Shown here: in pieces, positions 18,281 to 26,806 of the stretch
Position numbering within the stretch: position 1 is the first letter of the stretch
How the letters are laid out: each line of letters opens with the position of its first letter
From: Mesorhizobium qingshengii
GTDB taxonomy: Bacteria; Pseudomonadota; Alphaproteobacteria; Rhizobiales; Rhizobiaceae
Direction: 5' to 3'
DNA length: 64,000 bases
Assembly: GCF_900103325.1 (NCBI RefSeq)
Contig: NZ_FMXM01000014.1
Coordinates: forward strand, 62,001 to 126,000
Notes under the pieces: generated by a model
Told to the model about the DNA's origin: nothing
Seen by the model: only the letters and a program-made list of their open reading frames with translations
Database searches by the model: none
Program-made: the position numbers and the translations under genes

Positions 18281-19951
18281 CTACGCCCAGTACCAGGCGG
18301 CCACGTCCCAGGAGTCGATGCGCACATTGATGTTAGGCTCGACGCCTTCGACACCGGACTTGTGTCCGCGGACCGTCGCGTATTGGAACATCGGCAGGAA
18401 CGGCAGGTCGTTGCGGACGGTCTCCTGGATTTTCAGGTAGGCCTGCTTGCGTTTCTCCGGCACGAATTCGACACCGCCGGCCTCGAGCAGCTTGTCCACC
18501 TCGGGGCTGGCATACTGCCAGGTATTCTGGCCGGCGCCACCCTTGGCGGGAACCGACTTCGAGCTGAGGTAGTCCGAAGTGTCGGGATCGGAGCCCGTCA
18601 GGAAGTTGATGCCGACGACGACGGAATCGAATTCCGACTTCATCCAGTAGTCGCCCCACATCACGGCCGGCGGCAGGTTGGAGATCACCACCTCGACGCC
18701 GATGTCGCGATACGATTGCTGGATGAACTGCTGCGCCTGTTCGCGGATGTGATTGCCCGCAGTGGTCGAGTTCTTGAAGGAGAGGCGGACACCGTCCTTG
18801 ACGCGGATGCCGTCCGCGCCGGGGAGCCACCCCGCGTCGTCGAGCAGTTTCTTTGCCTTGTCCAGGTCGTATTCCTGCTTCGGCAAATCGGGATTGTAGT
18901 AGAAGGACTGCTGCGGCATGTAGGTTTCAGTCGGGGCCGGCAGCCCATAGTAGAGGGCGTCGATGATCGTCTTCTTGTCCAGCGCATGGTACAGCGCCTG
19001 GCGGACGGCGAGTTCCTTGAACTGGGGGCGCTCCATGTTGAAGCTGAGCGATTCGACCGTGGCGGCGGGTATGACGGCGACCGACGTTCCGCTCAATGCC
19101 TTGGCTTCCTCATAGTGGTCGGCAGTGATCCACTGCAGTCCGATGACGTCGATGTCACCGGTCTTGAACTGGGTGTAGAGTACCGTCAGATCCGGAATGT
19201 ATTTATAGATCAGGCTCTTCAGGTAGGGACCGTCGCCGAAGTAGTCGGTATTGGCGGCCAGTTCGATATGATCGCCCGCCATGCGTTCCACCCATTTGAA
19301 CGGGCCGGTCCCGATCGGGGCGTTGTTGAACGGCGCGGTGTTCTTGTCCTCGGCGGCGCCGAGCACATGCTTGGGAACGATGAAGGTCGCGGCCAGGATC
19401 GACGGGTAGGGCGCGTAAGGCTCCTTCATCTTCCACTTGATCTCGGTTGGCGAGACGACAGTCAGGTCTTGGACAAGTTCGTGGCCGGCGCGCCGCCAGC
19501 TGCGAAACTTCGGGTCGACCAGCAGTTCGAGCGTGAACTTGACGTCCTCGGCGGTGAACGGCTGTCCGTCATGCCACTTCACGTCGTCGCGCAGCTTGAC
19601 GTGCCACTCGAGCCCGTCGGCCGAGATGCCGCCGTTTTCGACGGTCGGCACTTCCTTGGCCAGCCCGGGGAAGAAATTGCCCTTGGGATCGACACCAAAC
19701 AGAGGATCGAAGACGCTGAAATGAATGCCTTCGTCGACCTCGATGTGGGGCAAATGCGGGTTGAAGACGGTGGGTTCCTGGGAAAAGCCAACGATCACCT
19801 GTCCCTTGGGTTCGCTCGGCGGGGTTGCCGCGTGGGCCCTGCCTGCTCCCGCCAGGTTGGGCATGGTGAGGCCGGCGGCACCGGCGATTGCCATTCCAAG
19901 CGCCTGACGACGCGTCGGTCGAAAGATAGTGCTGCTGCTTTTGTCTGACAT
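18281..19951 (-). CDS. ABC transporter substrate-binding protein, family 5, Tat-exported
   Basis: A 556-residue periplasmic binding protein. The N-terminus has a twin-arginine motif (RPTRRQALG) and a hydrophobic Ala/Gly stretch ending in GRAHA, consistent with Tat export. The family-5 core is clear: 'FDPLFGVDPKGNFFPGLA', 'VKWHDGQPFTAEDVKFTLE' and 'GTGPFKWVER'. GAGGAG is placed seven bases before the ATG; the frame continues upstream but that part overlaps the FAD-oxidase gene. It supplies ligand to the DppBC-type permeases. The ligand is likely a peptide, opine or modified amino acid; nothing in the sequence fixes it. Confidence 0.9.
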   Translation of the reverse strand: MSDKSSSTIFRPTRRQALGMAIAGAAGLTMPNLAGAGRAHAATPPSEPKGQVIVGFSQEPTVFNPHLPHIEVDEGIHFSVFDPLFGVDPKGNFFPGLAKEVPTVENGGISADGLEWHVKLRDDVKWHDGQPFTAEDVKFTLELLVDPKFRSWRRAGHELVQDLTVVSPTEIKWKMKEPYAPYPSILAATFIVPKHVLGAAEDKNTAPFNNAPIGTGPFKWVERMAGDHIELAANTDYFGDGPYLKSLIYKYIPDLTVLYTQFKTGDIDVIGLQWITADHYEEAKALSGTSVAVIPAATVESLSFNMERPQFKELAVRQALYHALDKKTIIDALYYGLPAPTETYMPQQSFYYNPDLPKQEYDLDKAKKLLDDAGWLPGADGIRVKDGVRLSFKNSTTAGNHIREQAQQFIQQSYRDIGVEVVISNLPPAVMWGDYWMKSEFDSVVVGINFLTGSDPDTSDYLSSKSVPAKGGAGQNTWQYASPEVDKLLEAGGVEFVPEKRKQAYLKIQETVRNDLPFLPMFQYATVRGHKSGVEGVEPNINVRIDSWDVAAWYWA

Positions 19952-20010
19952 TGGAGGCTCCTCTTGATAGTGTTCCACTTTCGCTGCGTCACGCTCTCTT
20001 GTCGGAGCGC

Positions 20011-21342
20011 TTATAATCCAGTGATCGGCGCGACCTTCGATCCGTCCGAAAACCGCGACCATCGAAAATCCATGGGATCGACGATCGGCGGCCGCCCGGT
20101 GACGATATCCGCCATCAGCCTGCCTGCCGCGGGGCCGATACCGAAACCATGGCCGGAGAAACCCGTCGCCACATGAAAGCCGGGCACGCCGTCGACGGCG
20201 GAAATGACGGGAACGGCGTCGGGCGTGACATCGATGTAGCCGGCCCAACGCTGCGCCACCTGTGCCTTTTCCAGAACCGGAAATGCCTTGCGGGCATTTG
20301 CAAGGACGCGTTCCAAGCTTTTCCTGGAAGGCTTGGGATCGAGCACGCGGCAGTATTCGAAGGGGCTCGCCTCATCCATCGCCCAGCGGGTCGGCATCTT
20401 TGCCTCGTCAAGAAAACGACCCCCCAGGCGGAATTGAAGCGATCGCCACTCTGTCTTCCAGGCCGGAAGAAAATCGCGCGCATAGCGAAAGGAGTTGGGT
20501 ACGATGTCGACGAGATTGCTCATGCTGGAGGCGACGGTGTAGCCACCGTCCTGGCGCTTGCGGATGGCGAAGTTGTTTGCCCACACGGCTTGGTCCGGCC
20601 CGTTCTCGACAGGGGTCGTGCGAAGAACCGTGTTCATGACCTTCAACTGCGGCAGGTCGAGGCCAAGCGTACCGCAAAACAGGTTCGACCAGGCCCCTCC
20701 GGCGAGGACGACCGCCTTGCAGGCAATGAAGCCACGTTCGGTCACCACGCCCGAGACGGCGCCGTTGGTCGTCTCCACGCCGCGCACGGCACATTCCGTG
20801 AGTATGGCGGCGCCGCGGTCGCGTGCGGCTTCGGCAATCGCGGGCGCCGCCTTCTGCGGCTCGGCGCGACCGTCGGCGGGCGTGTAGAGCGCTCCTTTGA
20901 CATCGAGATTGGAGCCGGGGAGGAGGTCACGCAATTCGCCCGGGCTGATCATTCGCGACTCGAGCTGATAGCCTTCGAGATGGCGTCCCCAGCGCTCGTG
21001 CTGTTCGTATTCCTTGTCGTCCGCGCAGGTGAACACGATTCCGGCCCGGGCATATCCGGTGTCTCGTCCCGTCCGTTCGGAGAGCCTCGCCCATATCCGC
21101 AAGGCTTCCGCCATCAACGGAACCTCGCGTGGATCCCGCCGGGAAATGCGAACCCAGCCCCAGTTGCGGCTGGACTGTTCCTGTCCGATCCCACCCTTTT
21201 CGCACAGGGCGACCCGCAAGCCTCGCTCGGCCAGTTCCAATGCCGTCGAGGTGCCGATGATGCCGCCGCCGATGACGACGCAGTCCACCTCCTTTGGCAG
21301 CTCGGTATCTCCATGAACGGGGACGACGAACGGTCCGGGCAT
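20011..21342 (-). CDS. FAD-dependent oxidoreductase (D-amino acid oxidase/DadA superfamily)
   Basis: A 443-residue DAO-family flavoprotein: Rossmann motif 'CVVIGGGIIGTSTALELAE' near residue 20, then QEQSSRNWGWVR, a signature of one DadA/sarcosine-oxidase-like subgroup, and 'GFSGHGFGIGPAAGRL' near the C-terminus. Two bases separate it from the SDR stop. Oxidative deamination or N-demethylation of an amino acid is the likely reaction. Together with the PuuB-like protein at the operon end there are two distinct flavin amine oxidases serving one importer. Confidence 0.85.
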   Translation of the reverse strand: MPGPFVVPVHGDTELPKEVDCVVIGGGIIGTSTALELAERGLRVALCEKGGIGQEQSSRNWGWVRISRRDPREVPLMAEALRIWARLSERTGRDTGYARAGIVFTCADDKEYEQHERWGRHLEGYQLESRMISPGELRDLLPGSNLDVKGALYTPADGRAEPQKAAPAIAEAARDRGAAILTECAVRGVETTNGAVSGVVTERGFIACKAVVLAGGAWSNLFCGTLGLDLPQLKVMNTVLRTTPVENGPDQAVWANNFAIRKRQDGGYTVASSMSNLVDIVPNSFRYARDFLPAWKTEWRSLQFRLGGRFLDEAKMPTRWAMDEASPFEYCRVLDPKPSRKSLERVLANARKAFPVLEKAQVAQRWAGYIDVTPDAVPVISAVDGVPGFHVATGFSGHGFGIGPAAGRLMADIVTGRPPIVDPMDFRWSRFSDGSKVAPITGL

Positions 21343-21344
21343 GC

Positions 21345-22064
21345 TCAGTACGACTCCTCAAGCTGGCAATTGATGGAAAATTCCGCGACGCTCGCATGGT
21401 TGGGCAGATCGAGAAGCAAGCCGATGATGCGCGCGAGGTCGTCCGGATCGGTCATCAGCGCATCGGCGCGATCGGTGATGCCGCGGGCCATGTCGGTGGC
21501 GACGAAACCGGGACAGACTGCCGTCGCCCGAATTCCGAGGTCCCACCCCGCTTGCCGGATGCCGTGGGAGAGCGCGACGGCGGCAAACTTGGAGATCGAG
21601 TAGGAACCTGCTGTCACGGACTTGACCCGCTTGCCCGACAACGAGGCGAGAATGATCACCCGGCCGGCGCGGCTGGCCGCAAGGGATGCCCACGAGGCAC
21701 GGACCAGACGGCGCGGAGCCTTGACGTTGATCTCGAACATGCGATCGAGATCAGTGTCGTCGATGTCGATGACCGACTTTGGAATCATGATGCCGGCGCT
21801 GGCGATAACAGCGTCGATACGCTTGAAGGCCTCGATGGTGCCGTCGACCCACGTCTGTTCGCTGCCGGCCTCCGTGGCATCGTAGGGGAACACGCGGACG
21901 CGCTCGCTATCGGCCCAGTCGGGCCGCACCGGGTCGCGCATGCCCAGCGACAATGTCCAGCCCGTTTCGAACAGGTGCCGGGCGCAAGCCGCACCGATGC
22001 CGCGGCTGGCACCAGACACGAGTGCCACACGCCGGCCGGCCGGGCGTCCCGTGGGTTTCGTCAT
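21345..22064 (-). CDS. Short-chain dehydrogenase/reductase
   Basis: A 239-residue classical SDR: cofactor motif SGASRGIG (residues 17-24), 'NAG'-equivalent ASAG near 88-91, and the catalytic YSISK (Tyr155, Lys159) with Ser141/143 upstream. The start overlaps the MarR stop by 4 nt. It would reduce or oxidise a carbonyl intermediate with NAD(P). Substrate unknown. Confidence 0.87.
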   Translation of the reverse strand: MTKPTGRPAGRRVALVSGASRGIGAACARHLFETGWTLSLGMRDPVRPDWADSERVRVFPYDATEAGSEQTWVDGTIEAFKRIDAVIASAGIMIPKSVIDIDDTDLDRMFEINVKAPRRLVRASWASLAASRAGRVIILASLSGKRVKSVTAGSYSISKFAAVALSHGIRQAGWDLGIRATAVCPGFVATDMARGITDRADALMTDPDDLARIIGLLLDLPNHASVAEFSINCQLEESY

Positions 22065-22549
22065 TGGTCGAGTCCCGCGGTGCGGCGGTAGACGCGCCGC
22101 AATATGTCCAGCAGACGCTTCTGGTCTTTCTCGGGCACATCAGCGAAGAAATCACTGGATTGCTTGGTGGCGATCTTGCGCACCTTGCGGGCGAGGTCTG
22201 CGCCCTTCGGGGTGATGTGGAGTTCCTGTGCGCGTCCGTCATCCGGCGCGGCCTGACGCGTGATCAGTTCGTGATCGATCATCTGGTCGACCAGCCTGCC
22301 CATGGCGGAGCGATCGCGCATGATGAGCTGCGCGATGACCGAGGGCCGTATTCCTGGATGGCTGTCGACAAGGAGCAGGGTGGTGATCTTGCCCGTCCCC
22401 CGGGCAACATCGAGACCTTCCAGGCGGTCATCGAGATCGCGCGAAAGCGCTATGTTGATGCTGCGGATGTAGAAGCTCAACGTGTCTTCAAGAACATCCA
22501 GCCCGACTGTCTCGACGGGATAAGGCGGACCTTTTTTCTTCACCGGCAT
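22061..22549 (-). CDS. MarR-family transcriptional regulator
   Basis: A 162-residue winged-helix regulator: recognition-helix region 'PSVIAQLIMRDRSAMGRLVDQMIDHELI' followed by the wing with 'RQAAPDDGRAQELHITPKG', the MarR DxRxxxLxxT pattern in variant form. GGAGA lies before the ATG. Translation is coupled to the SDR gene (ATGA overlap), so it is probably autoregulated and controls the downstream catabolic genes; the tandem motif just upstream is a candidate operator. Confidence 0.88.
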   Translation of the reverse strand: MPVKKKGPPYPVETVGLDVLEDTLSFYIRSINIALSRDLDDRLEGLDVARGTGKITTLLLVDSHPGIRPSVIAQLIMRDRSAMGRLVDQMIDHELITRQAAPDDGRAQELHITPKGADLARKVRKIATKQSSDFFADVPEKDQKRLLDILRRVYRRTAGLDQ

Positions 22550-22649
22550 CGAACACTCTCCAGAGGCTGTCGTGGACGGCCTTCATCGAGATCGCCGCAA
22601 CCCCATCTGGGGTTGTCGAGGGTCTTTCCAGGGCATGATTGAGCGGATA

Positions 22650-22694
22650 GTGGATAAATGCAACTACTTTTAGTGGACAAACGCAACTATTCTG
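22650..22694. promoter_or_regulatory. Tandem direct repeat upstream of the MarR gene, candidate operator
   Basis: GTGGAyAAAyGCAACTA occurs twice with a 23-bp period (starting 22650 and 22673), 100-145 bp before the MarR start. Each unit has weak dyad symmetry (AGT-G...C-ACT at its ends). A 23-bp period puts the two units on nearly the same DNA face. Read as an operator for MarR by position; not proven. Confidence 0.5.
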
Positions 22695-22814
22695 CTCGGC
22701 GGCAAGCCCGGCGCGGCGCGCATCGGCGTCCTGATCTAGGAACAGGCGTGCGGCCGCGCCCTTGGGCACGATCATTCATCGTTCAGGGAAGGGGTCTTCA
22801 GCGTCGCCGGCGGC

Positions 22815-24467
22815 TCAAGCGGCCGGCACCCATGCCTTGCCGGGAATGGCGGAGATCAGTTGCCTCGTATAGGGGTGACGTGGCGACCGGAATATCTGCG
22901 AAGGCGACCCGCACTCCACGACTTCGCCGCGGTTCATCACCAGGATCTCGTCGCAGATGCGGCTTGCCACCCTCAGGTCGTGCGTGATGAAGATCATGGC
23001 GATCTTCATTTCCTTCTGGATGCTGGCCAGCAGATCGAGGATCTGCGCCTGGATGGAGACATCGAGGGCTGAGACCGCTTCGTCGGCGACCAGGACCTTG
23101 GGATCCATCATCAGAGCCCGTGCAATGCCGATCCGCTGACGCTGGCCGCCAGAGAATTCGTGCGGAAAGCGGTCGTAGGCACCCTCGTCGAGGCCGACCA
23201 GACGCAGCAGTTGCAGCGCCTTCGCGCGCGCTTCCTTGGCGGAGGCGGACAGACCATGCGCCATCGGGCCGACGGTGAGGATCTTGGCGATCGTCTGGCG
23301 CGGATTGAGCGAAGCGAACGGATCCTGGAAGATCATCTGGATGTGCGGCCGCATCGGCCGGAACTCGGAGTCAGAAAGCGCGGCGATATCCTTGCCGTCG
23401 AACAGGATGCTGCCTCCGTCGCTGTCCAGGAGTTTCAGCAGGACGCGGCCCAGCGACGATTTCCCCGAGCCGGACTCGCCGACGATGCCGAGTGTTCTGC
23501 CCTGGCGAACCTCGAAGCTGACCTGCTTGACGGCATGCACGATGCGGGACCGCGAGAAGAAGCCGATGCCCGGCCGATATGTCTTGTCGAGTTTCTGCAC
23601 CTCCAGCACGATCGGAGTATCCTCACGCGCCTTCGTTTCGCTCTCGATCATATGCGGGACGGCGGCGATCAGCCGCTTGGTGTAGGGGTGGCTTGGATTG
23701 CCCAGCACGTCGGCGACGGCGCCTTGTTCGACCATCGCGCCTTTCTCCATGACGATGACGCGATCGGCGATTTCCGCGACGACGCCAAAATCGTGCGTGA
23801 TGAACATGACGCTCATGTTCTTTTCGCGTTGCAGCCGCCGGATCAGGGCAAGGATCTGCGCCTGGGTGGTGACATCGAGAGCTGTCGTCGGCTCGTCGGC
23901 GATCAAAAGATCGGGCTCGAGCGCGAGCGCCATGGCGATCATGACGCGCTGGCGTTGCCCGCCGGAGAGCTGGAACGGATACTGGTGGCGCAGAACCTCC
24001 GGCTCCGGCAGGCCGACTTCGCCGAGCAGGTCGACAACCGCCTTGGCGCGGGTCGCCGAGGTGCCGGACCGGTGTGCTTCCATGACCTCCGCCACCTGCT
24101 GGCCGACAGTCATCAGCGGATTGAGCGCCGACAGCGGATCCTGGAAGATGATCGAGACCGAACGGCCACGCAGGCTGCGCATCACGTCTTCCCCGGCGCT
24201 GGCGAGATCGTGGCCCTTGAACCGGATGCTTCCCTGCGCAATCCGCACCGAAGACGGAAGCAGGCCCATGATCGCATTCGCGGTGACCGACTTGCCGGAG
24301 CCGGATTCGCCGACGATGCAGAGCATCTCACCCTTCCGCATGTCGAAGGATATGTTTTCGACCGCGTTCTCACGCTCCATGTTCTTTGGCAGGCAGACGG
24401 TCAGATTTTGAACCGAGAGAACTATTTGCTGACTCGGCGCGCGGAGTGTCGTTTCGTTCGGCGACAT
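22815..24467 (-). CDS. ABC transporter ATP-binding protein with two fused ATPase domains (DppDF/GsiA-like)
   Basis: About 550 residues with two complete peptide-type ATPase domains. Domain 1: Walker A GESGSGKSV, signature LSGGQRQR, Walker B LLIADEP. Domain 2: Walker A GESGSGKSS, signature FSGGQRQR, Walker B VLVADEA. In domain 2 the residue after DE is Ala where Pro is usual, a common tolerated change. Each domain ends with the 'HPYTKRLIAAVP'/'HPYTRQLISAIP' segment that marks oligopeptide transporters. AAGG precedes the ATG. It heads the minus-strand operon and would energise the DppBC-type permeases at 16.3-18.2 kb, although a 265-bp gap and the MarR gene lie between. Confidence 0.9.
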   Translation of the reverse strand: MSPNETTLRAPSQQIVLSVQNLTVCLPKNMERENAVENISFDMRKGEMLCIVGESGSGKSVTANAIMGLLPSSVRIAQGSIRFKGHDLASAGEDVMRSLRGRSVSIIFQDPLSALNPLMTVGQQVAEVMEAHRSGTSATRAKAVVDLLGEVGLPEPEVLRHQYPFQLSGGQRQRVMIAMALALEPDLLIADEPTTALDVTTQAQILALIRRLQREKNMSVMFITHDFGVVAEIADRVIVMEKGAMVEQGAVADVLGNPSHPYTKRLIAAVPHMIESETKAREDTPIVLEVQKLDKTYRPGIGFFSRSRIVHAVKQVSFEVRQGRTLGIVGESGSGKSSLGRVLLKLLDSDGGSILFDGKDIAALSDSEFRPMRPHIQMIFQDPFASLNPRQTIAKILTVGPMAHGLSASAKEARAKALQLLRLVGLDEGAYDRFPHEFSGGQRQRIGIARALMMDPKVLVADEAVSALDVSIQAQILDLLASIQKEMKIAMIFITHDLRVASRICDEILVMNRGEVVECGSPSQIFRSPRHPYTRQLISAIPGKAWVPAA

Positions 24468-25081
24468 TTCTGGCCTTTCGAAATCCGGTGATCGGGCTGC
24501 GCATACTAGCCGCACTACCTACCGTCAGCGCAAGCCCCGACGGCCATTTCATTCGTCGGCTAGCCGACGTCCCAAGTCGCGTAATACATGCGGTCTGGAA
24601 CAGGCAGAGACGAACGCATCCACTAGCTGCGCAACTGCCTTCGAAATTCCACTTCTCTTCCAGCGCCTTCCTGCGGCTTGGCGGCGCCGGGCCTTATGGC
24701 GATATCGCCTTCTCGCAGTCGGTCCTTCCCGGAGAGCTGCGCTGCCACCGCCACTATTTTGCATGACCGCTCGTCGTCAGCCTGGGACGGCGCACCGGGG
24801 CAGGCAAGCGCAACCGCTGCCTCGTTGGAGCGATGGTCATCGTGATAGCGATATTGAGCTTTTTCGGCCTCGGATGAGCGCGACGCACGGAGCTGTTCCA
24901 GCTACGATGTATTGGCCAAAGGCGTCCTCCCTGCGGAATGGCGGGCTTTCGACAGGTCATGATTGGAGATAGACTGTTGCCGACCCTGATGAAGCGGTCG
25001 GCAATGCGGGTTCGAAGCTGAGGGCGGACGCTGGGGCCTCAAATGTTCGTTCCTGCCTTGGGGGAACGAAGTGGGTATTTG
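24468..25081. other. Divergent intergenic region, no supported gene
   Basis: About 610 bp between the double-ATPase gene and the lipoprotein gene. Frames present have no coding signature. Both promoters should lie here; I could not place them. An 8-bp inverted repeat sits at its right end. Confidence 0.4.
25046..25070. promoter_or_regulatory. Perfect 8-bp inverted repeat just upstream of the lipoprotein start
   Basis: TTCGTTCC (25046-25053) and GGAACGAA (25063-25070) are separated by 9 nt and end 11 nt before the ATG. It could be an operator or an RNA hairpin near the ribosome site. Confidence 0.4.
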
Positions 25082-25588
25082 ATGCGCAACACGATGCTTG
25101 TTCTCGCGACACTCACGCTCGCCGCATGTCAATCGGCCCCGGAAGCGCCGCATCCCGCTCTCGAACCCGCGATGAACCCTGCCACCATTCCTTCCCAAAC
25201 TGGGTTGGATGCTGCCGCTGTATCCCCCGGCTCGGCAATCTTGGATCAATCCGCGACAATCACTCCTCCCGCGAAGGATGTTCCAAAAAAGTACGCTGCT
25301 TTTTCGGGCCTGTGGGCCGGACGATTGGAAGGTACCTATGAGGCCGAGCTGGCTGTTCAATCAGTTTCTTCGCGCGGGAATGTGACGGTCACCTATGCGT
25401 GGGGAAATCTGGGCGACAACAATCCTGGGGAAGCCGCCGGTGCTGGGAGAATTGTGGGGACTGTGTTGAAGCTTGGGCGCCTCCCGAACGGCGCGGACGT
25501 CAGTTTCATGATGATGCCCGACGGAACCCTGGCCGGAACCTATTCGCTTGCCGGCCAGACCTACACGGGTGCGTTCATAAGGCAATGA
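25082..25588 (+). CDS. Small lipoprotein, function unknown
   Basis: About 168 residues. The first 16 form a short lipoprotein signal ending in the lipobox LTLAAC, with Cys16 as the predicted lipidation site, so it should be membrane anchored facing the periplasm. A proline/alanine-rich linker (residues 17-65) leads to a C-terminal domain, 'FSGLWAGRLEGTYEAELAVQ...', with repeated beta-strand and Gly/Thr-rich patterns such as 'GTLAGTYSLAGQTYTGAF'. I do not recognise the family. An in-frame upstream start exists but would bury the signal peptide. Confidence 0.72.
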   Translation: MRNTMLVLATLTLAACQSAPEAPHPALEPAMNPATIPSQTGLDAAAVSPGSAILDQSATITPPAKDVPKKYAAFSGLWAGRLEGTYEAELAVQSVSSRGNVTVTYAWGNLGDNNPGEAAGAGRIVGTVLKLGRLPNGADVSFMMMPDGTLAGTYSLAGQTYTGAFIRQ

Positions 25589-25624
25589 TCAAAGAAGCAT
25601 CTGATTCTGGAAAATGCAGGCAAG

Positions 25625-26614
25625 TCAGTTCGAAACCGCCGATCTGAACTTGCTGGGCGGTTGGCCATAGGTCTGGCGGAAGAGCCTCGAAAAATGCGAG
25701 GCGTTTTCAAACCCGACCTCGATGGCGATCTCGATCATCGGAGCCCGGGTCTGCATCAGCAGGTGCTTTGCCCGCTCCAGACGCACCCTCGTGTAGACAA
25801 GTGCCGGAGAACTGTTTGTTTTCTCCATGAAGAGGCGCTCGAGTTGCCTTCGGGATATTCCAACCAGCGCCGCCAGCCTGGGAATGGAGATTGTATGCTC
25901 AATGTGGTTCTCCATGATGATGAGCGCCGCCTTGAGCCTGGGATCGTGGCTCTCGATGGAAAGCGGCCTGCGCGGCTGGATGTCCGACGCCGAGCGCGCC
26001 TTCTCGATCTGCAGCACTTCGAGTGCGTTTGTCTCGGCCTCCCTGCTGATATGGCGTCTGACGATCGACGCCGCCATGTCCGCCGCGCTGCTGCCGCCGG
26101 CACATGATCCCCTGAAACGATCAAGATTGAACAGACGGTCCGCCCTGACCGCGTGATCCGGGAAGCGCTCGCGGAAAGCCTGAAAGTGGAGCCAGCTGAC
26201 GCAAGTCTGATGGTGCTTCATCAGGCCAGCTTCGGCCAGGATGAACGTTCCCGTACAGACCCCAATCAAGGGGACCTTCGCAGCGGCCGCCCGTTTGAGA
26301 TAGCTGACGGTCTCGCCGTCGACCGGGAATTCACTGTTCAGCAGCCCACCCACGACGACGATATAGTTGAACTCGCCCGGGTCCACGAAATCGGATGTCG
26401 GCGCAACCTGGACCCCGCAACTGGAGGTGATCAGGTTCCGGGTGCTTGCCAGGAGCTGCCAGTCAGCGAAAACCCTGCCGGATTTGTCGGTCTCGTCGCT
26501 CGCCAATCTGAGCGTGTCGACGAACAGGGCGAATGCGGAAAGGGTGAAGGAACGAGCGAGGATAAAGCCGATCTTCAATCGATCGATCTCCGGAACGTCA
26601 TTGGCTGATTTCAT
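25625..26614 (-). CDS. GlxA-family transcriptional regulator (DJ-1/PfpI domain plus AraC HTH)
   Basis: A 329-residue regulator. Residues 1-190 form a class I amidotransferase-like (DJ-1/PfpI) domain with the nucleophile-elbow Cys in IGVCTGTFILAEAG; the C-terminal 100 residues are an AraC double HTH ('IPRLAALVGISRRQLERLF' and 'IEIAIEVGFENASHFSRLF'). Members regulate catabolism of quaternary amines, arginine and similar compounds. It lies downstream of the proline-racemase-like gene on the same strand, so it may control that gene and respond to a hydroxyproline-like compound. AGGCGGCG precedes the ATG. Confidence 0.88.
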   Translation of the reverse strand: MKSANDVPEIDRLKIGFILARSFTLSAFALFVDTLRLASDETDKSGRVFADWQLLASTRNLITSSCGVQVAPTSDFVDPGEFNYIVVVGGLLNSEFPVDGETVSYLKRAAAAKVPLIGVCTGTFILAEAGLMKHHQTCVSWLHFQAFRERFPDHAVRADRLFNLDRFRGSCAGGSSAADMAASIVRRHISREAETNALEVLQIEKARSASDIQPRRPLSIESHDPRLKAALIIMENHIEHTISIPRLAALVGISRRQLERLFMEKTNSSPALVYTRVRLERAKHLLMQTRAPMIEIAIEVGFENASHFSRLFRQTYGQPPSKFRSAVSN

Positions 26615-26780
26615 CGCCGCCTGCCTCTGTGCTTATCTTACCGACAGCACCTGACGATGTCGCGGTGCCCGTAAGCAATATGGAACGAGTGATCGCACCC
26701 GCGGCGATCTGCTGCATCAGTTCGCCGATACAATCGATCGTCGTCCGCCGGCAATCCACAAACACCTCACCCTTTGCCAT
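26598..26780 (-). CDS. Possible small protein between the racemase-like and glxA-like genes
   Basis: A 60-residue frame starting MAKGEVFVDCRRT with two Cys residues, 26 bp after the racemase-like gene and overlapping the GlxA start by 17 bp. No strong ribosome site and no family that I recognise. It may be chance. Confidence 0.25.
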   Translation of the reverse strand: MAKGEVFVDCRRTTIDCIGELMQQIAAGAITRSILLTGTATSSGAVGKISTEAGGDEISQ

Positions 26781-26806
26781 CGTCGCACAGCCCTGCCGTC
26801 GATGCC

